Positions 15,120-21,379 of a stretch of DNA of 22,050 bases are shown one piece after another. The DNA is from Lachnospiraceae bacterium UBA7160 (lineage in GTDB: Bacteria > Bacillota > Clostridia > Lachnospirales > Lachnospiraceae): NCBI GenBank assembly GCA_002491565.1, contig DKWE01000038.1, positions 1 through 22,050 of the forward strand, read 5' to 3'. The position numbers were made by a program, and so were the translations under genes. Under the pieces are notes generated by a model. That model did not search any database. It was given only the letters and a program-made list of their open reading frames with translations, and was not told the origin of the DNA. Position 1 is the first letter of the stretch, and each line of letters opens with the position of its first letter.

Positions 15120-15323
15120 TCACCCCTCCTTGTCCCAGCGCTGGCCCACAGCTTCCCGCTCCGCCAGCTCTGTCTCCATGATCCCCCGGAGTTCGCCCAG
15201 CTCCTGCTTGATCTGCTCCAGCTCCGGGCCATACTCCGGCTTCCAGCTGACGCCGCTGTGCGTGTAAATCCACGCCATCCGTGCGCTCAGCTCTGTGTAT
15301 CTGACAACCTGCGCATCTGTCAT
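15120..15323 (-). CDS. Small helical phage protein, unknown
   Basis: A 67-aa acidic, mostly helical protein (MTDAQVVRYTELSARMAWIY ... ELEQIKQELGELRGIMETEL), possibly a short coiled coil. GGAGG lies 7 nt before the ATG at 15323, better than the in-frame ATG at 15341, which contains the ribosome site in its codons. No function recognised. Confidence 0.6.
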   Translation of the reverse strand: MTDAQVVRYTELSARMAWIYTHSGVSWKPEYGPELEQIKQELGELRGIMETELAEREAVGQRWDKEG

Positions 15324-15375
15324 ACTGATGCCTCCCTTCATGATGCGGCTCTTTAACGCCCCTCCGTGTTACCCA

Positions 15376-15666
15376 TCAGATTATTTCCATCATAAGGTTG
15401 TACGCGAGCGATCTCGTGACTGCCTCATTCAACGTTCTCATGAACCATTTTGCGAAATCAATCGCCCTGGCGGGTTCCAGGTCGTCTATACCTGCTTTTA
15501 CAATTGTTGTGATAAGCGCCGCAATAGCTTGCGTGGATTGTTTACCTGTCGCTTCCCCAGCGCAACCGGCATACGCCTCATTACCCTTGAGAACTACGTA
15601 GAACACGCAATCCCCTGTTTGTTCTGTGCATTTCCCTTCGTTATTGGTGATCTGAACCTTAAGCAT
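15376..15666 (-). CDS. Small phage protein, unknown
   Basis: A 96-aa protein with a beta-like N-terminus (MLKVQITNNEGKCTEQTGDC) and a helical C-terminus (IDFAKWFMRTLNEAVTRSL). The ATG at 15666 has GGAGG at 9 nt; the ATG at 15672 is also possible but only 3 nt away. No motif recognised. It follows a small membrane protein gene in the same operon. Confidence 0.6.
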   Translation of the reverse strand: MLKVQITNNEGKCTEQTGDCVFYVVLKGNEAYAGCAGEATGKQSTQAIAALITTIVKAGIDDLEPARAIDFAKWFMRTLNEAVTRSLAYNLMMEII

Positions 15667-15704
15667 TGACATTCCTCCATCCCATAAATATCCTTTGCCT
15701 CAAC

Positions 15705-15869
15705 TTATCCAAAAAATCCGCCCCACGTCAGCAGCCCAATGGTAATAGTTGTGGAGACCAACGCTGCACTAAAGCTATATGTTCTGTACTTCACCTTTCC
15801 GTCATTCACCAGTTCATTGAGTAAATCGGCAAAGAGTAACACCAACATCAATATCTGCGGTATTCCCAA
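15705..15869 (-). CDS. Small phage membrane protein with TTG start
   Basis: A 54-aa protein starting at TTG (15869), preceded directly by an in-frame TAG and by GAGG 8 nt upstream. It has two hydrophobic segments (IPQILMLVLLFADLLNEL and SFSAALVSTTITIGLLTW) and ends WGGFFG. I recognise the 'IPQILM ... IGLLxWGGFF' pattern from small membrane proteins of Firmicute phages, which argues that it is real despite the rare start. Role unknown. Confidence 0.65.
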   Translation of the reverse strand: MGIPQILMLVLLFADLLNELVNDGKVKYRTYSFSAALVSTTITIGLLTWGGFFG

Positions 15870-15898
15870 CTACCTCACCTCACTTTCTACAAATTCTC

Positions 15899-15958
15899 TT
15901 GACTTCCAGTTACCCGTCTCCTATCCTTTAGACACAGGCTCACGCCAGAGCCGAGTAC
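15899..15958 (+). promoter_or_regulatory. Promoter-hairpin cassette A
   Basis: TTGACT (15899-15904), 17 nt, TATCCT (15922-15927). Just past the expected start point comes ACAGGC with a stem GGCTC (15937-15941) / GAGCC (15948-15952), then GAGTAC (15953-15958). The layout recurs at 16400-16457, with the same boxes, spacing and trailing GAGTAC. It would drive the 55-aa + strand gene. Confidence 0.7.
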
Positions 15959-15981
15959 GAAAGGAAGGAGGATTCTGCAAT

Positions 15982-16149
15982 ATGTTAACTCCAGAAAATG
16001 CAAAGCTTCTTGAAGTGAAAACACTAGAGACACTCAAAAAATTGCACCCAAACGACGAAGCAGCAATGGCATTACGACAAATAATTGTCAGAACCGTTAT
16101 AACGACCTTGCACGAATATGAAGAAATGTTGGATGATCAAAAGTCATAA
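15982..16149 (+). CDS. Small + strand protein inside the early operon
   Basis: A 55-aa helical, mildly acidic protein (MLTPENAKLLEVKTLETLKK ... HEYEEMLDDQKS). AAGGAGG lies 10 nt before the ATG. It has its own promoter-hairpin cassette, lies opposite to the lytic operon, and its last 13 nt overlap the convergent gene. Independent transcription suggests expression in the lysogen. I do not recognise it. Confidence 0.65.
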   Translation: MLTPENAKLLEVKTLETLKKLHPNDEAAMALRQIIVRTVITTLHEYEEMLDDQKS

Positions 16150-16370
16150 CTATACGGCATTTTGCTCTCCTTTAGTACTAGTGCTTTAATCTGACTGGCA
16201 ACTTCTTCTTTAATGCCGTCAACGTTTTTTGGGGTTCTGGCGGACACCAATTCCGCCAGGGCTTTTACCATCTCCGGAAGAGCCCCTTTATCCAGAGATG
16301 AAACCTCCCCCTTACACGCCTTCTGTACCCAATCACATACTGCTTCGATTGTCTCATCCAGCTTCTCCAT
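16137..16370 (-). CDS. Small helical phage protein, unknown
   Basis: A 77-aa helical protein (MEKLDETIEAVCDWVQKACK ... IKEEVASQIKALVLKESK). The ribosome site GGGAGGTGGTGTAG precedes the ATG at 16370; almost the same text precedes the gene starting at 17239. It overlaps the convergent 55-aa gene by 13 nt. Function unknown. Confidence 0.6.
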   Translation of the reverse strand: MEKLDETIEAVCDWVQKACKGEVSSLDKGALPEMVKALAELVSARTPKNVDGIKEEVASQIKALVLKESKMPYSYDF

Positions 16371-16399
16371 CTACACCACCTCCCTCCCAATGAAACCAG

Positions 16400-16457
16400 T
16401 TGACTTTTCCCTCCCACCCTCATATCCTTACTGTACAGGCGTGCCAGCGCCGAGTAC
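16400..16457 (+). promoter_or_regulatory. Promoter-hairpin cassette B
   Basis: TTGACT (16400-16405), 17 nt, TATCCT (16423-16428), then ACAGGC with a stem GGCGT (16438-16442) / GCGCC (16447-16451) around GCCA, then GAGTAC (16452-16457). It matches cassette A while the stem sequence differs at the fourth pair (T-A there, G-C here), keeping pairing. It drives the 69-aa + strand gene. Confidence 0.7.
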
Positions 16458-16472
16458 ATAGGAGTAAAATTT

Positions 16473-16682
16473 ATGGCGAGAAAAACTGTATATGTCAGGG
16501 GCTATTGCCCCTATCTTGATTGCACACATTCTATTGAAGCCACCTATGCCAAGTACAGCTTCTTAGGAGACCCTGCAACTTACGCGAAATGTTTAAACGT
16601 ATATTGCAATTACGCAGATGACTGTAATCAAGTTGAGTCATGCCCCATCTTTCGTTCTGCGCAATCCCGATCACTCTGGTAA
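16473..16682 (+). CDS. Small Cys-rich + strand protein
   Basis: A 69-aa protein with seven widely spaced aromatics and six Cys (YCPYLDCTHSIE, KCLNVYCNY, DDCNQVESC), most simply a zinc- or cluster-binding fold. AGGAG lies 8 nt before the ATG. It has the same promoter-hairpin cassette as the 55-aa gene 490 nt to the left, and its 3' end overlaps the convergent 203-aa gene by 55 nt. The promoter and orientation suggest lysogen expression. Function unknown. Confidence 0.7.
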   Translation: MARKTVYVRGYCPYLDCTHSIEATYAKYSFLGDPATYAKCLNVYCNYADDCNQVESCPIFRSAQSRSLW

Positions 16683-17239
16683 TTGAAAACCTTTTCCGGG
16701 CTTGCCGGATTATAGCAATTCCCAAAATACAATCCGGTAAGCCATTCCAGTTTCTTGCGTATTACATCAAAATGTGCCGCAAACCTTCCATTTATCTGAC
16801 ACGCATTCGCAAACTGGCAATACTGACAGCCAAAGAATAGACAATCTTCAAAAATAACGCCTTGTAAAATCCTAGCAACACAGTGTATATCCCTCTCTGT
16901 CAGCGTAAATTCTTTACTGCACTGCTCCGAAAGAACCCCTGCACGCTCCGACTGGACATCTCTTCCGGCACCATGTCTAACATGGCTTCGGCGGGATTGA
17001 CTGCGCTGTTGATGTCTCTTTTTAACCAGATGCACTAATTCGTGCAGCCAGTAGTCTAATTCTTCTTTTAGGGTACTGGCTGACACTTCTGCCCGAATTC
17101 CCTTTGTTATGCCCATCTGCCATTTAGAATCCAGTATTTTAACAGCATTTACTGTCATTGGCCTGAACCAATGCTTTTCCAGATGAATCAGGTAATCATT
17201 TTCTCCGGTAGAGAGCTTTACACGTATCATCTTTGCCAA
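16628..17239 (-). CDS. Basic Cys-rich phage protein
   Basis: A 203-aa protein. The best-placed ribosome site (GGGAGG, 8 nt) fits a TTG start at 17239; an ATG at 17230 is the alternative. The N-terminal 70 residues look mixed alpha/beta (VKLSTGENDYLIHLEKHW), an Arg/His/Ser-rich stretch follows (RHQQRSQSRRSHVRH), and the C-terminal half holds a Cys cluster, DCLFFGCQYCQFANAC, likely a metal site. The sequence HELVH near residue 66 fits HExxH but has no metalloprotease context. Function unknown. Confidence 0.65.
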   Translation of the reverse strand: MAKMIRVKLSTGENDYLIHLEKHWFRPMTVNAVKILDSKWQMGITKGIRAEVSASTLKEELDYWLHELVHLVKKRHQQRSQSRRSHVRHGAGRDVQSERAGVLSEQCSKEFTLTERDIHCVARILQGVIFEDCLFFGCQYCQFANACQINGRFAAHFDVIRKKLEWLTGLYFGNCYNPASPEKVFNYQSDRDCAERKMGHDST

Positions 17240-17257
17240 TCACACCACCTCCCTGTC

Positions 17258-17533
17258 TTATTTATGTCGCCGCGTCGGAAGAGCCAGGTTAATTGATACT
17301 CCGGCGATTCTGGAAAGCTTGCGGGTGTTCTCATACCACGTATCTGGCTTACATTCGTGAACGTGGCTGCACCCGCAACACGGCTCGCAGAAATCTGCTT
17401 CCCGACCTTCATAAAACTGGATGCGCAGCGCGTCTACAAACCGTATCACGCACTCAGCTTCCTGCTGGGTGATTCTTACCACCTCGCCTGCCTGCTCCGG
17501 CAAAGATTCATCTTCGTGTTTCTTTTTCTTCAT
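17258..17533 (-). CDS. Small zinc-binding-like phage protein
   Basis: A 91-aa protein with a Lys-rich start (MKKKKHEDESLPEQAG), a helix, and a dense Cys/His patch FCEPCCGCSHVHECKP that looks like a zinc site, then a basic tail. AAGGAG lies 8 nt before the ATG. It is the second gene of the leftward early operon after cro, so it may be regulatory, but no family is recognised. Confidence 0.65.
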   Translation of the reverse strand: MKKKKHEDESLPEQAGEVVRITQQEAECVIRFVDALRIQFYEGREADFCEPCCGCSHVHECKPDTWYENTRKLSRIAGVSINLALPTRRHK

Positions 17534-17562
17534 CTCTCACGCTCCTTCTTGCCCGCGGAATT

Positions 17563-17805
17563 TTATACTGCTTTGCGTGAATTTAATTCACTCTCTTCGG
17601 CAAAAAAAATTGCGTCCCTATCCATCGGAGATAACCTCAAGGTGTTGGATAATCTCAATATTTCTGAAGCCTTAAAATCTACGGAACCGTTAAGCTTATT
17701 ATACAGCGTCTCTCTCAAAATCCCAGACTTTTCGGCTATAGCCACTATCGTCATTCCAGAATCCTTGATCTTAGCATTTAACAAACCAAAGTCAACCAAT
17801 CGCAT
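17563..17805 (-). CDS. Cro-like XRE-family regulator
   Basis: An 80-aa protein with a helix-turn-helix at about residues 18-41 (MTIVAIAEKSGILRETLYNK), typical of small XRE/Cro phage regulators. It is the first gene of the leftward operon, divergent from the CI-like repressor. It probably represses the switch promoters and commits to lytic growth. AGAGGGG just before the ATG at 17805 is close (2-4 nt); an in-frame GTG at 17850 would add 15 residues but lies over the -10 region. Confidence 0.8.
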   Translation of the reverse strand: MRLVDFGLLNAKIKDSGMTIVAIAEKSGILRETLYNKLNGSVDFKASEILRLSNTLRLSPMDRDAIFFAEESELNSRKAV

Positions 17806-17829
17806 CACCCCTCTTTTTGTTGATTTTAA

Positions 17830-17914
17830 TTCACATCTATAGAATATCACCAGTGTGAATATATGTCAACACTTTTTTATAAATTTGTTGAAAATTTTTC
17901 ACACATGTGTTATA
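17830..17914. promoter_or_regulatory. Switch operators (three TTCACA sites)
   Basis: TTCACA half-sites occur at 17830-17835 (+), 17854-17859 (-) and 17898-17903 (+). The last two extend to TTCACACnnGTG(n)TATA; the right one contains the perfect palindrome ACACATGTGT (17901-17910). One lies in each promoter spacer. These are the likely binding sites of the CI-like repressor and Cro; the third, beyond the -10 of the leftward promoter, may be a weaker site. Confidence 0.7.
17841..17869 (-). promoter_or_regulatory. Leftward early promoter (cro/early operon)
   Basis: Read on the minus strand: TTGACA (17864-17869), a 17-nt spacer, TATTCT (17841-17846). An operator-like TTCACACTGGTGATA lies in the spacer (17845-17859), so repressor bound there would block RNA polymerase. 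Confidence 0.75.
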
Positions 17915-17916
17915 GT
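17888..17916 (+). promoter_or_regulatory. Rightward promoter (repressor maintenance)
   Basis: TTGAAA (17888-17893), 17 nt, TATAGT (17911-17916), 20 nt before the repressor ATG. The palindromic operator sits in the spacer, so the repressor probably controls its own level. Confidence 0.75.
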
Positions 17917-17936
17917 AATGAAAAGGTGGTGACAAA

Positions 17937-18584
17937 ATGATAGAGCTATACAAAAATATAAAAGAATTGCGAGAACAAAAAGGATTATCTCAAGACGAGC
18001 TAGCCAAACTTACAGGCTACACGAGTCGCTCGTCCATTGCCAAAATTGAAAAAGGAGAGGTTGATCTGCCAAGAAGCAAAATAATCGCTTTCGCAAATGC
18101 TCTCGGAACAAAACCCGGACTCTTACTTGGGTGGGATGATACTTCTGAATATACAGATAATCGTAAGCTTTCTAACGTCCGCCCAATCGGATTGAAGCGT
18201 TTTCCTGTGCTTGGAGAAATCGCGTGCGGAACACCCAAGTTCACAAATGAAAACCGTGAAAGCTATGTCATGGCCGGAACCGAAATTGACGCAGATTTCT
18301 GCTTGATAGCCAAGGGGGACTCTATGATAAATGCCCGGATTTTTGAGGGCGACATCATATTCGTCCGCAGGCAGGACACCGTAGATAATGGAGACATTGC
18401 GGTTGTCGTAGTCAACAACGACAGTGAAGCCACTCTCAAACGTTTCTACTATTATCAAGAAAAAGGATTGCTGATATTAAAGCCCGAAAATCCGGCTTAC
18501 GAAGACCAGATTTACCAGGGTGAGGAACTGAATGAGGTACACGTTCTTGGAAAGGCTGTGGCGTTCCAGAGCGATGTGAAATGA
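17937..18584 (+). CDS. CI/LexA-like phage repressor (XRE HTH + S24 peptidase)
   Basis: A 215-aa protein of typical CI length. Residues 6-62 form an XRE helix-turn-helix (LREQKGLSQDELAKLTGYTS). Residues about 88-213 form the S24 domain: cleavage site Cys97-Gly98 in GEIACGTP, nucleophile Ser129 in KGDSM, and general-base Lys168 in ATLKRFY. All three are intact, so RecA-stimulated self-cleavage on DNA damage, releasing the early promoters, is expected. It maintains lysogeny by binding the TTCACA operators upstream. AAAGGTGG precedes the ATG at 17937. It heads a rightward operon of accessory genes. Confidence 0.93.
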   Translation: MIELYKNIKELREQKGLSQDELAKLTGYTSRSSIAKIEKGEVDLPRSKIIAFANALGTKPGLLLGWDDTSEYTDNRKLSNVRPIGLKRFPVLGEIACGTPKFTNENRESYVMAGTEIDADFCLIAKGDSMINARIFEGDIIFVRRQDTVDNGDIAVVVVNNDSEATLKRFYYYQEKGLLILKPENPAYEDQIYQGEELNEVHVLGKAVAFQSDVK

Positions 18585-18637
18585 ATAAACCGCTTCGGCG
18601 TTTTAACAAAATATCAAAAGGAAAAGAGGAAAATAAA

Positions 18638-18991
18638 ATGGCAAAAGCAAAAAATGCAGTAATCGCAGGCGACTATAATGGAAAGGCTGTTATCCAGTCC
18701 CTTGGTATAGTTAGTATTTCACTTGGGTGGTTAAATAGTCTTGCCCTTAATAGCCAAAGTGTTGAGTCTTACGAATTAATCACCGACGAGCACAGGAAAA
18801 GTGCTAAGAGCGGGATAACACGTGGTATAGTCGGTGGAGCTTTACTCGGTCCCGTTGGCATGCTGGCAGGAGGGGTATCCGCAAAGTCAAAGGGAATTTA
18901 TACAGTAGCCATTCAATTTAAAGATGGCAAAAAGAGCCTCTTAGAAGTAGACGATAAAATTTACAAGGCACTTATAAAAAATTGCTTCTGA
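18638..18991 (+). CDS. Glycine-rich small protein downstream of repressor
   Basis: A 117-aa protein starting MAKAKNAVIAGDYNGKAVIQ. A central hydrophobic glycine-rich stretch (GITRGIVGGALLGPVGMLAG) may insert in membrane or form a glycine zipper; beta-like segments flank it (GIYTVAIQFKDGKKSLLEVD). GAGG lies 8 nt before the ATG at 18638; an in-frame ATG at 18581 overlaps the repressor stop and is also possible by coupling. It is co-transcribed with the repressor, so likely made in lysogens. Function unknown; superinfection exclusion or stress roles are only guesses. Confidence 0.7.
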   Translation: MAKAKNAVIAGDYNGKAVIQSLGIVSISLGWLNSLALNSQSVESYELITDEHRKSAKSGITRGIVGGALLGPVGMLAGGVSAKSKGIYTVAIQFKDGKKSLLEVDDKIYKALIKNCF

Positions 18992-19018
18992 AATACAATA
19001 TAAGAACGGAGGCTATAA

Positions 19019-20200
19019 ATGTCTAAAGTAATTTCGCCCTACGCGCTATGCTATGAAGCACTTCGGCTCATAGAACTGCACAGTTCTGATGAAATGACAA
19101 CGGAAGAAGAAAGACAAATAATACTGTTGCTGAATAAATCTGAATGTTATCCAAATATGTCGACTTACCAGCTCTCCTTGGCACGAAAGAAATTAGCAGA
19201 GTATTATATGGCTCACGGCATAACAGGAAGCGCACTGGATCAATACCAGATTGCCTTAACTGATAATCCTCGTCTTCCGGTCAAGAAAATCGTTAAGTCA
19301 CTGTCGAGCATACCTGTCTGCGACCGTATTTACTCTGTTGACGCTAATATTGCAGGGGAACCTAATTGTGATCATATACTTTTCTTTGATCCAAAAGCAA
19401 ACGTCCATCTTCGGGCACAAAGTGTAACAGACTATAGGAATGCAGAGTTTTTCGGAATGACCGTTGAAGAATATCGTAATTGGTTGACAAACACTTACGA
19501 CTCAGCTATAAAACAATTACAGCAAGAAGCTGCCGAAGAGGATGCTATATACGATCCCGAATTTGATGAATATGTAGAAAAACAGCTCGATTTGCTCGGG
19601 GAAGACTGTAGAAAGAGCTTCTACGATTCCGTCAAGCTCAGGGAGCTTGAATCGGAATATGAACCCAATATTTGGTCTTATAAAAAATGGGCTAAGCAAA
19701 CTCTTGACTGCTTCTGGGACTCGAAAAGAGCAGCTGACAGACATGCAGAGCAGCTGTCAAAGGCGTCAGGAATGGACTTTAGCAATATGTCCCTTTCTGC
19801 TGCAAGGGCTGCGGACCTAACCCAGACAGAAATGCTGTTCCTACAGTATCTCCACCACAAAAAGACATCTTTGGATGGGATTGCTGGATACTGGACACAC
19901 GAATATCATATGGATTACGAGCATGTTATTCCTAAATTTTTCTCGCTTGGTTTTCTGGGATACGCTGATTTAGAGTATACATTAAAGAAATGTACGATAG
20001 CGGAAATGACAGCTTTACTTCCGAAGGAGGATACTCTCGTTAAAAGAAAAAAGCCGGAACTGATTCAATTTCTTTTATCCCGTGACGATCTTCCGTCGCT
20101 CGACGCATATAAAAAATTATATTTTGAAGTTACTCCCGCCGGAAAGAGTTACCTTTCCGGACAAGAATATCCGAATAAAGATGTTTCGTTTAGGTATTAG
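19019..20200 (+). CDS. Large lysogeny-operon protein with SAP-like C-terminal motif
   Basis: A 393-aa protein with GGAGG 6 nt before the ATG. Residues about 45-90 (TYQLSLARKKLAEYYMAHG ... LDQYQIAL) look like a helical TPR-like pair. Residues about 150-260 are acidic and helical. Residues about 325-354 (CTIAEMTALLPKE...KRKKPELIQFLLSR) resemble a SAP motif, a small helix-extended loop-helix that binds DNA or RNA in other proteins. No catalytic motif is visible. It is in the repressor operon, so expressed in the lysogen; a phage-defence or exclusion role is plausible from position only. Confidence 0.7.
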   Translation: MSKVISPYALCYEALRLIELHSSDEMTTEEERQIILLLNKSECYPNMSTYQLSLARKKLAEYYMAHGITGSALDQYQIALTDNPRLPVKKIVKSLSSIPVCDRIYSVDANIAGEPNCDHILFFDPKANVHLRAQSVTDYRNAEFFGMTVEEYRNWLTNTYDSAIKQLQQEAAEEDAIYDPEFDEYVEKQLDLLGEDCRKSFYDSVKLRELESEYEPNIWSYKKWAKQTLDCFWDSKRAADRHAEQLSKASGMDFSNMSLSAARAADLTQTEMLFLQYLHHKKTSLDGIAGYWTHEYHMDYEHVIPKFFSLGFLGYADLEYTLKKCTIAEMTALLPKEDTLVKRKKPELIQFLLSRDDLPSLDAYKKLYFEVTPAGKSYLSGQEYPNKDVSFRY

Positions 20201-20212
20201 TTTATATTTTGA

Positions 20213-20242
20213 TTGACAACTTTCATGCCCGCACGATAAGAT
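20213..20242 (+). promoter_or_regulatory. Promoter for downstream leader RNA
   Basis: TTGACA (20213-20218), an 18-nt spacer, and TAAGAT (20237-20242; 4 of 6 to consensus). It starts 13 nt after the 393-aa gene and would transcribe the structured leader before the DUF4160 gene set. Confidence 0.5.
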
Positions 20243-20243
20243 A

Positions 20244-20317
20244 GGCTTCAAGCAGAAATGGTCGCCGCACAAGGTGACTGGAGAAAGCCCTCTTATCATA
20301 TTGATAAGGGGGCTTTT
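20244..20317 (+). ncRNA. Candidate structured leader / attenuator RNA
   Basis: From the predicted start to the terminator lies a compact RNA. It can form GGCTT (20244-20248) with AAGCC (20285-20289), enclosing a hairpin GTCGCC / GGTGAC. The AAGCC arm overlaps the 5' side of the terminator stem (20286-20298), so the two folds compete, as in attenuation. It could be a free small RNA of about 70 nt or a leader controlling the genes from 20361. This is an inference from base pairing only. Confidence 0.4.
20286..20317 (+). terminator. Strong hairpin terminator
   Basis: A 13-bp stem, AGCCCTCTTATCA (20286-20298) and TGATAAGGGGGCT (20302-20314), with a 3-nt loop and one G-T pair, followed by a short TTT tract. 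It ends the leader and probably the repressor operon, unless antiterminated. Confidence 0.75.
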
Positions 20318-20360
20318 GACTTACAAAGCTGTCCCAGCACCAGAAAGGAGATGCAACACT

Positions 20361-20630
20361 ATGATGTATCCATACTTAACTTTAAATGATGATACCGAAA
20401 TCACACATTCCGAAATGAAACCGGATGGACGTGTCAAGGTTTATATTGAGACTCCCGATCTGAAGGATGGCTTCCACGATGCTACCTGCTGGCTTCCGGA
20501 TTATTCCTGGGAAGTCCATGGCTACTCTGAGTCCGAAATGGCTTACTTTAGACAGCTAATCCGCGATAATGCCCATCTGATTATGGAGTTTTCCCAGGAG
20601 GGAGGAATTCTGAGTGCCGCAAATTCTTAG
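20361..20630 (+). CDS. Small protein preceding DUF4160 gene (possible DUF2442-like partner)
   Basis: An 89-aa protein beginning MMYPYLTLNDDTEITHSEMK, with beta-rich text (GRVKVYIETPDL), an aromatic segment (CWLPDYSWEVHGYSE) and a helical tail. AAGGAG lies 10 nt before the ATG at 20361. It overlaps the DUF4160 gene by 17 nt. DUF4160 genes are often paired with a DUF2442-type small protein in putative toxin-antitoxin-like pairs; this may fill that place, but its sequence does not clearly match. Confidence 0.65.
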   Translation: MMYPYLTLNDDTEITHSEMKPDGRVKVYIETPDLKDGFHDATCWLPDYSWEVHGYSESEMAYFRQLIRDNAHLIMEFSQEGGILSAANS

Positions 20631-20892
20631 GATTGGTCCATACATTATTTACTTCTGGTCAAATGAATGCCGTCCGCTGGAACCGGTGCACGTACACATC
20701 GCAGAAGGCCGCGCTACTGAAAATGCAACAAAGATCTGGATCACACGGTCGGGAAAGGCTCTGCTTTGCAATAATAATTCGCGCATTCCTTCCCGAGTAC
20801 TGAATAGACTTATGCGCGTTGTGGAAGCGAACAGTGCCGCGATTATTGAAAAATGGCTTATGCAGTTTGATGAAATCCGTTATTTTTGTTAG
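20614..20892 (+). CDS. DUF4160-like protein
   Basis: A 92-aa protein with a GTG start, GGAGG 8 nt upstream. The N-terminus MPQILRIGPYIIYFWSNECR and the following HVHIAEG match the DUF4160 pattern (PxIxRIxGxxxxFYSNE...P.HVHV), with basic and helical text after. The family is of unknown biochemistry and usually found with a small partner in putative toxin-antitoxin modules. It overlaps the gene before it by 17 nt and the one after by 23 nt, so the three are likely one coupled unit. Confidence 0.8.
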   Translation: MPQILRIGPYIIYFWSNECRPLEPVHVHIAEGRATENATKIWITRSGKALLCNNNSRIPSRVLNRLMRVVEANSAAIIEKWLMQFDEIRYFC

Positions 20893-21025
20893 GGAGCTGC
20901 TCCGCGCATTCCATGATCTTCCGGAAAGTGATCAGGCGTTCCTCATCGAGCTCATGCAGCAGTTAAATTCCGGCGAGATCTCTGGTGATGAGTTTTCCGA
21001 ACGGTTGGAAGAAGCAAGGCAATAA
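20870..21025 (+). CDS. Small acidic protein overlapping DUF4160 gene
   Basis: A 51-aa acidic, helical protein (LLRAFHDLPESDQAFLIELM...EFSERLEEARQ). The ATG at 20870 is inside the DUF4160 gene without a clear ribosome site, so translation would rely on coupling. Its acidity and position after a possible toxin are compatible with an antitoxin, but this is weak. Confidence 0.45.
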   Translation: MKSVIFVRELLRAFHDLPESDQAFLIELMQQLNSGEISGDEFSERLEEARQ

Positions 21026-21156
21026 CATGCCAAGAAAAAACTGCCCCTGCGCTACCTGCGCTGGAGCGTCCGTACCTTGACAATATAATATGCTTACCCG
21101 GGGAACCGTTGGGGTGTTATGTCGGCCGCCAGACGAGAGAAAGGAGGCCGGTGCTA

Positions 21157-21243
21157 ATGGTTACATATGATGAATTATTCAACTTTGTGATTATGCTTTG
21201 CGCTGTAGTAACCCTTGTAGTATACTGCACACGCAAAAAATAG
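21157..21243 (+). CDS. 28-aa membrane peptide, type I toxin / holin-like-toxin type
   Basis: Too short for standard ORF calling. AAAGGAGG lies 9 nt before the ATG. The peptide starts MVTYDELFNFV, has one hydrophobic helix (VIMLCAVVTLVVY) and ends in a basic CTRKK tail, closed by a hairpin terminator. This matches the pattern 'M(V/S)TYExLxxF..., hydrophobic helix, KK' of small Firmicute membrane toxins annotated as putative holin-like toxins, many under antisense RNA control. I cannot point to a firm antisense promoter. Confidence 0.65.
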   Translation: MVTYDELFNFVIMLCAVVTLVVYCTRKK

Positions 21244-21277
21244 CGCCCCTGCTCTGGTAAAGTAAGGCGCTACTTTT
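21241..21277 (+). terminator. Terminator of the tiny membrane peptide gene
   Basis: A 7-bp stem, TAGCGCC (21241-21247) and GGCGCTA (21266-21272), followed by CTTTTT. The 5' arm begins with the stop codon. The text CGCCCCTGC in it also occurs in the hairpin at the window's right end. Confidence 0.7.
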
Positions 21278-21379
21278 TGTGGTTTCATATTTTCCGGCGG
21301 CCAGGTGTGCACTGGCCAACGGCTCCCTTGTTAAGCATATTATATGCCAGCAGCTACGAAATGTCAAACAGTAAATACA

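Noticed and set aside
15113..15795. Shared 12-mer CTGTACTTCACC at 15113 and 15784
   Set aside because: It falls in different contexts (a gene leader and inside a coding region) with no extended similarity; likely coincidence.
16628..17239. HELVH as an ImmA-type HExxH metalloprotease motif
   Set aside because: The surrounding residues lack the hydrophobic helix, third ligand and family context of ImmA/IrrE proteins; it is probably chance in a basic protein.
21027..21080. 17-aa Cys-containing ORF after the DUF4160 trio
   Set aside because: Very short, weak ribosome site, no family; the bases are also part of a GC-rich repeated text.
21077..21089. TTGACA followed by TATAAT as a promoter for the 28-aa gene
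   Set aside because: The two boxes are only 1 nt apart, so they cannot work as one promoter; TATAAT alone has no good -35 at 17 nt. A promoter here remains likely but cannot be placed.
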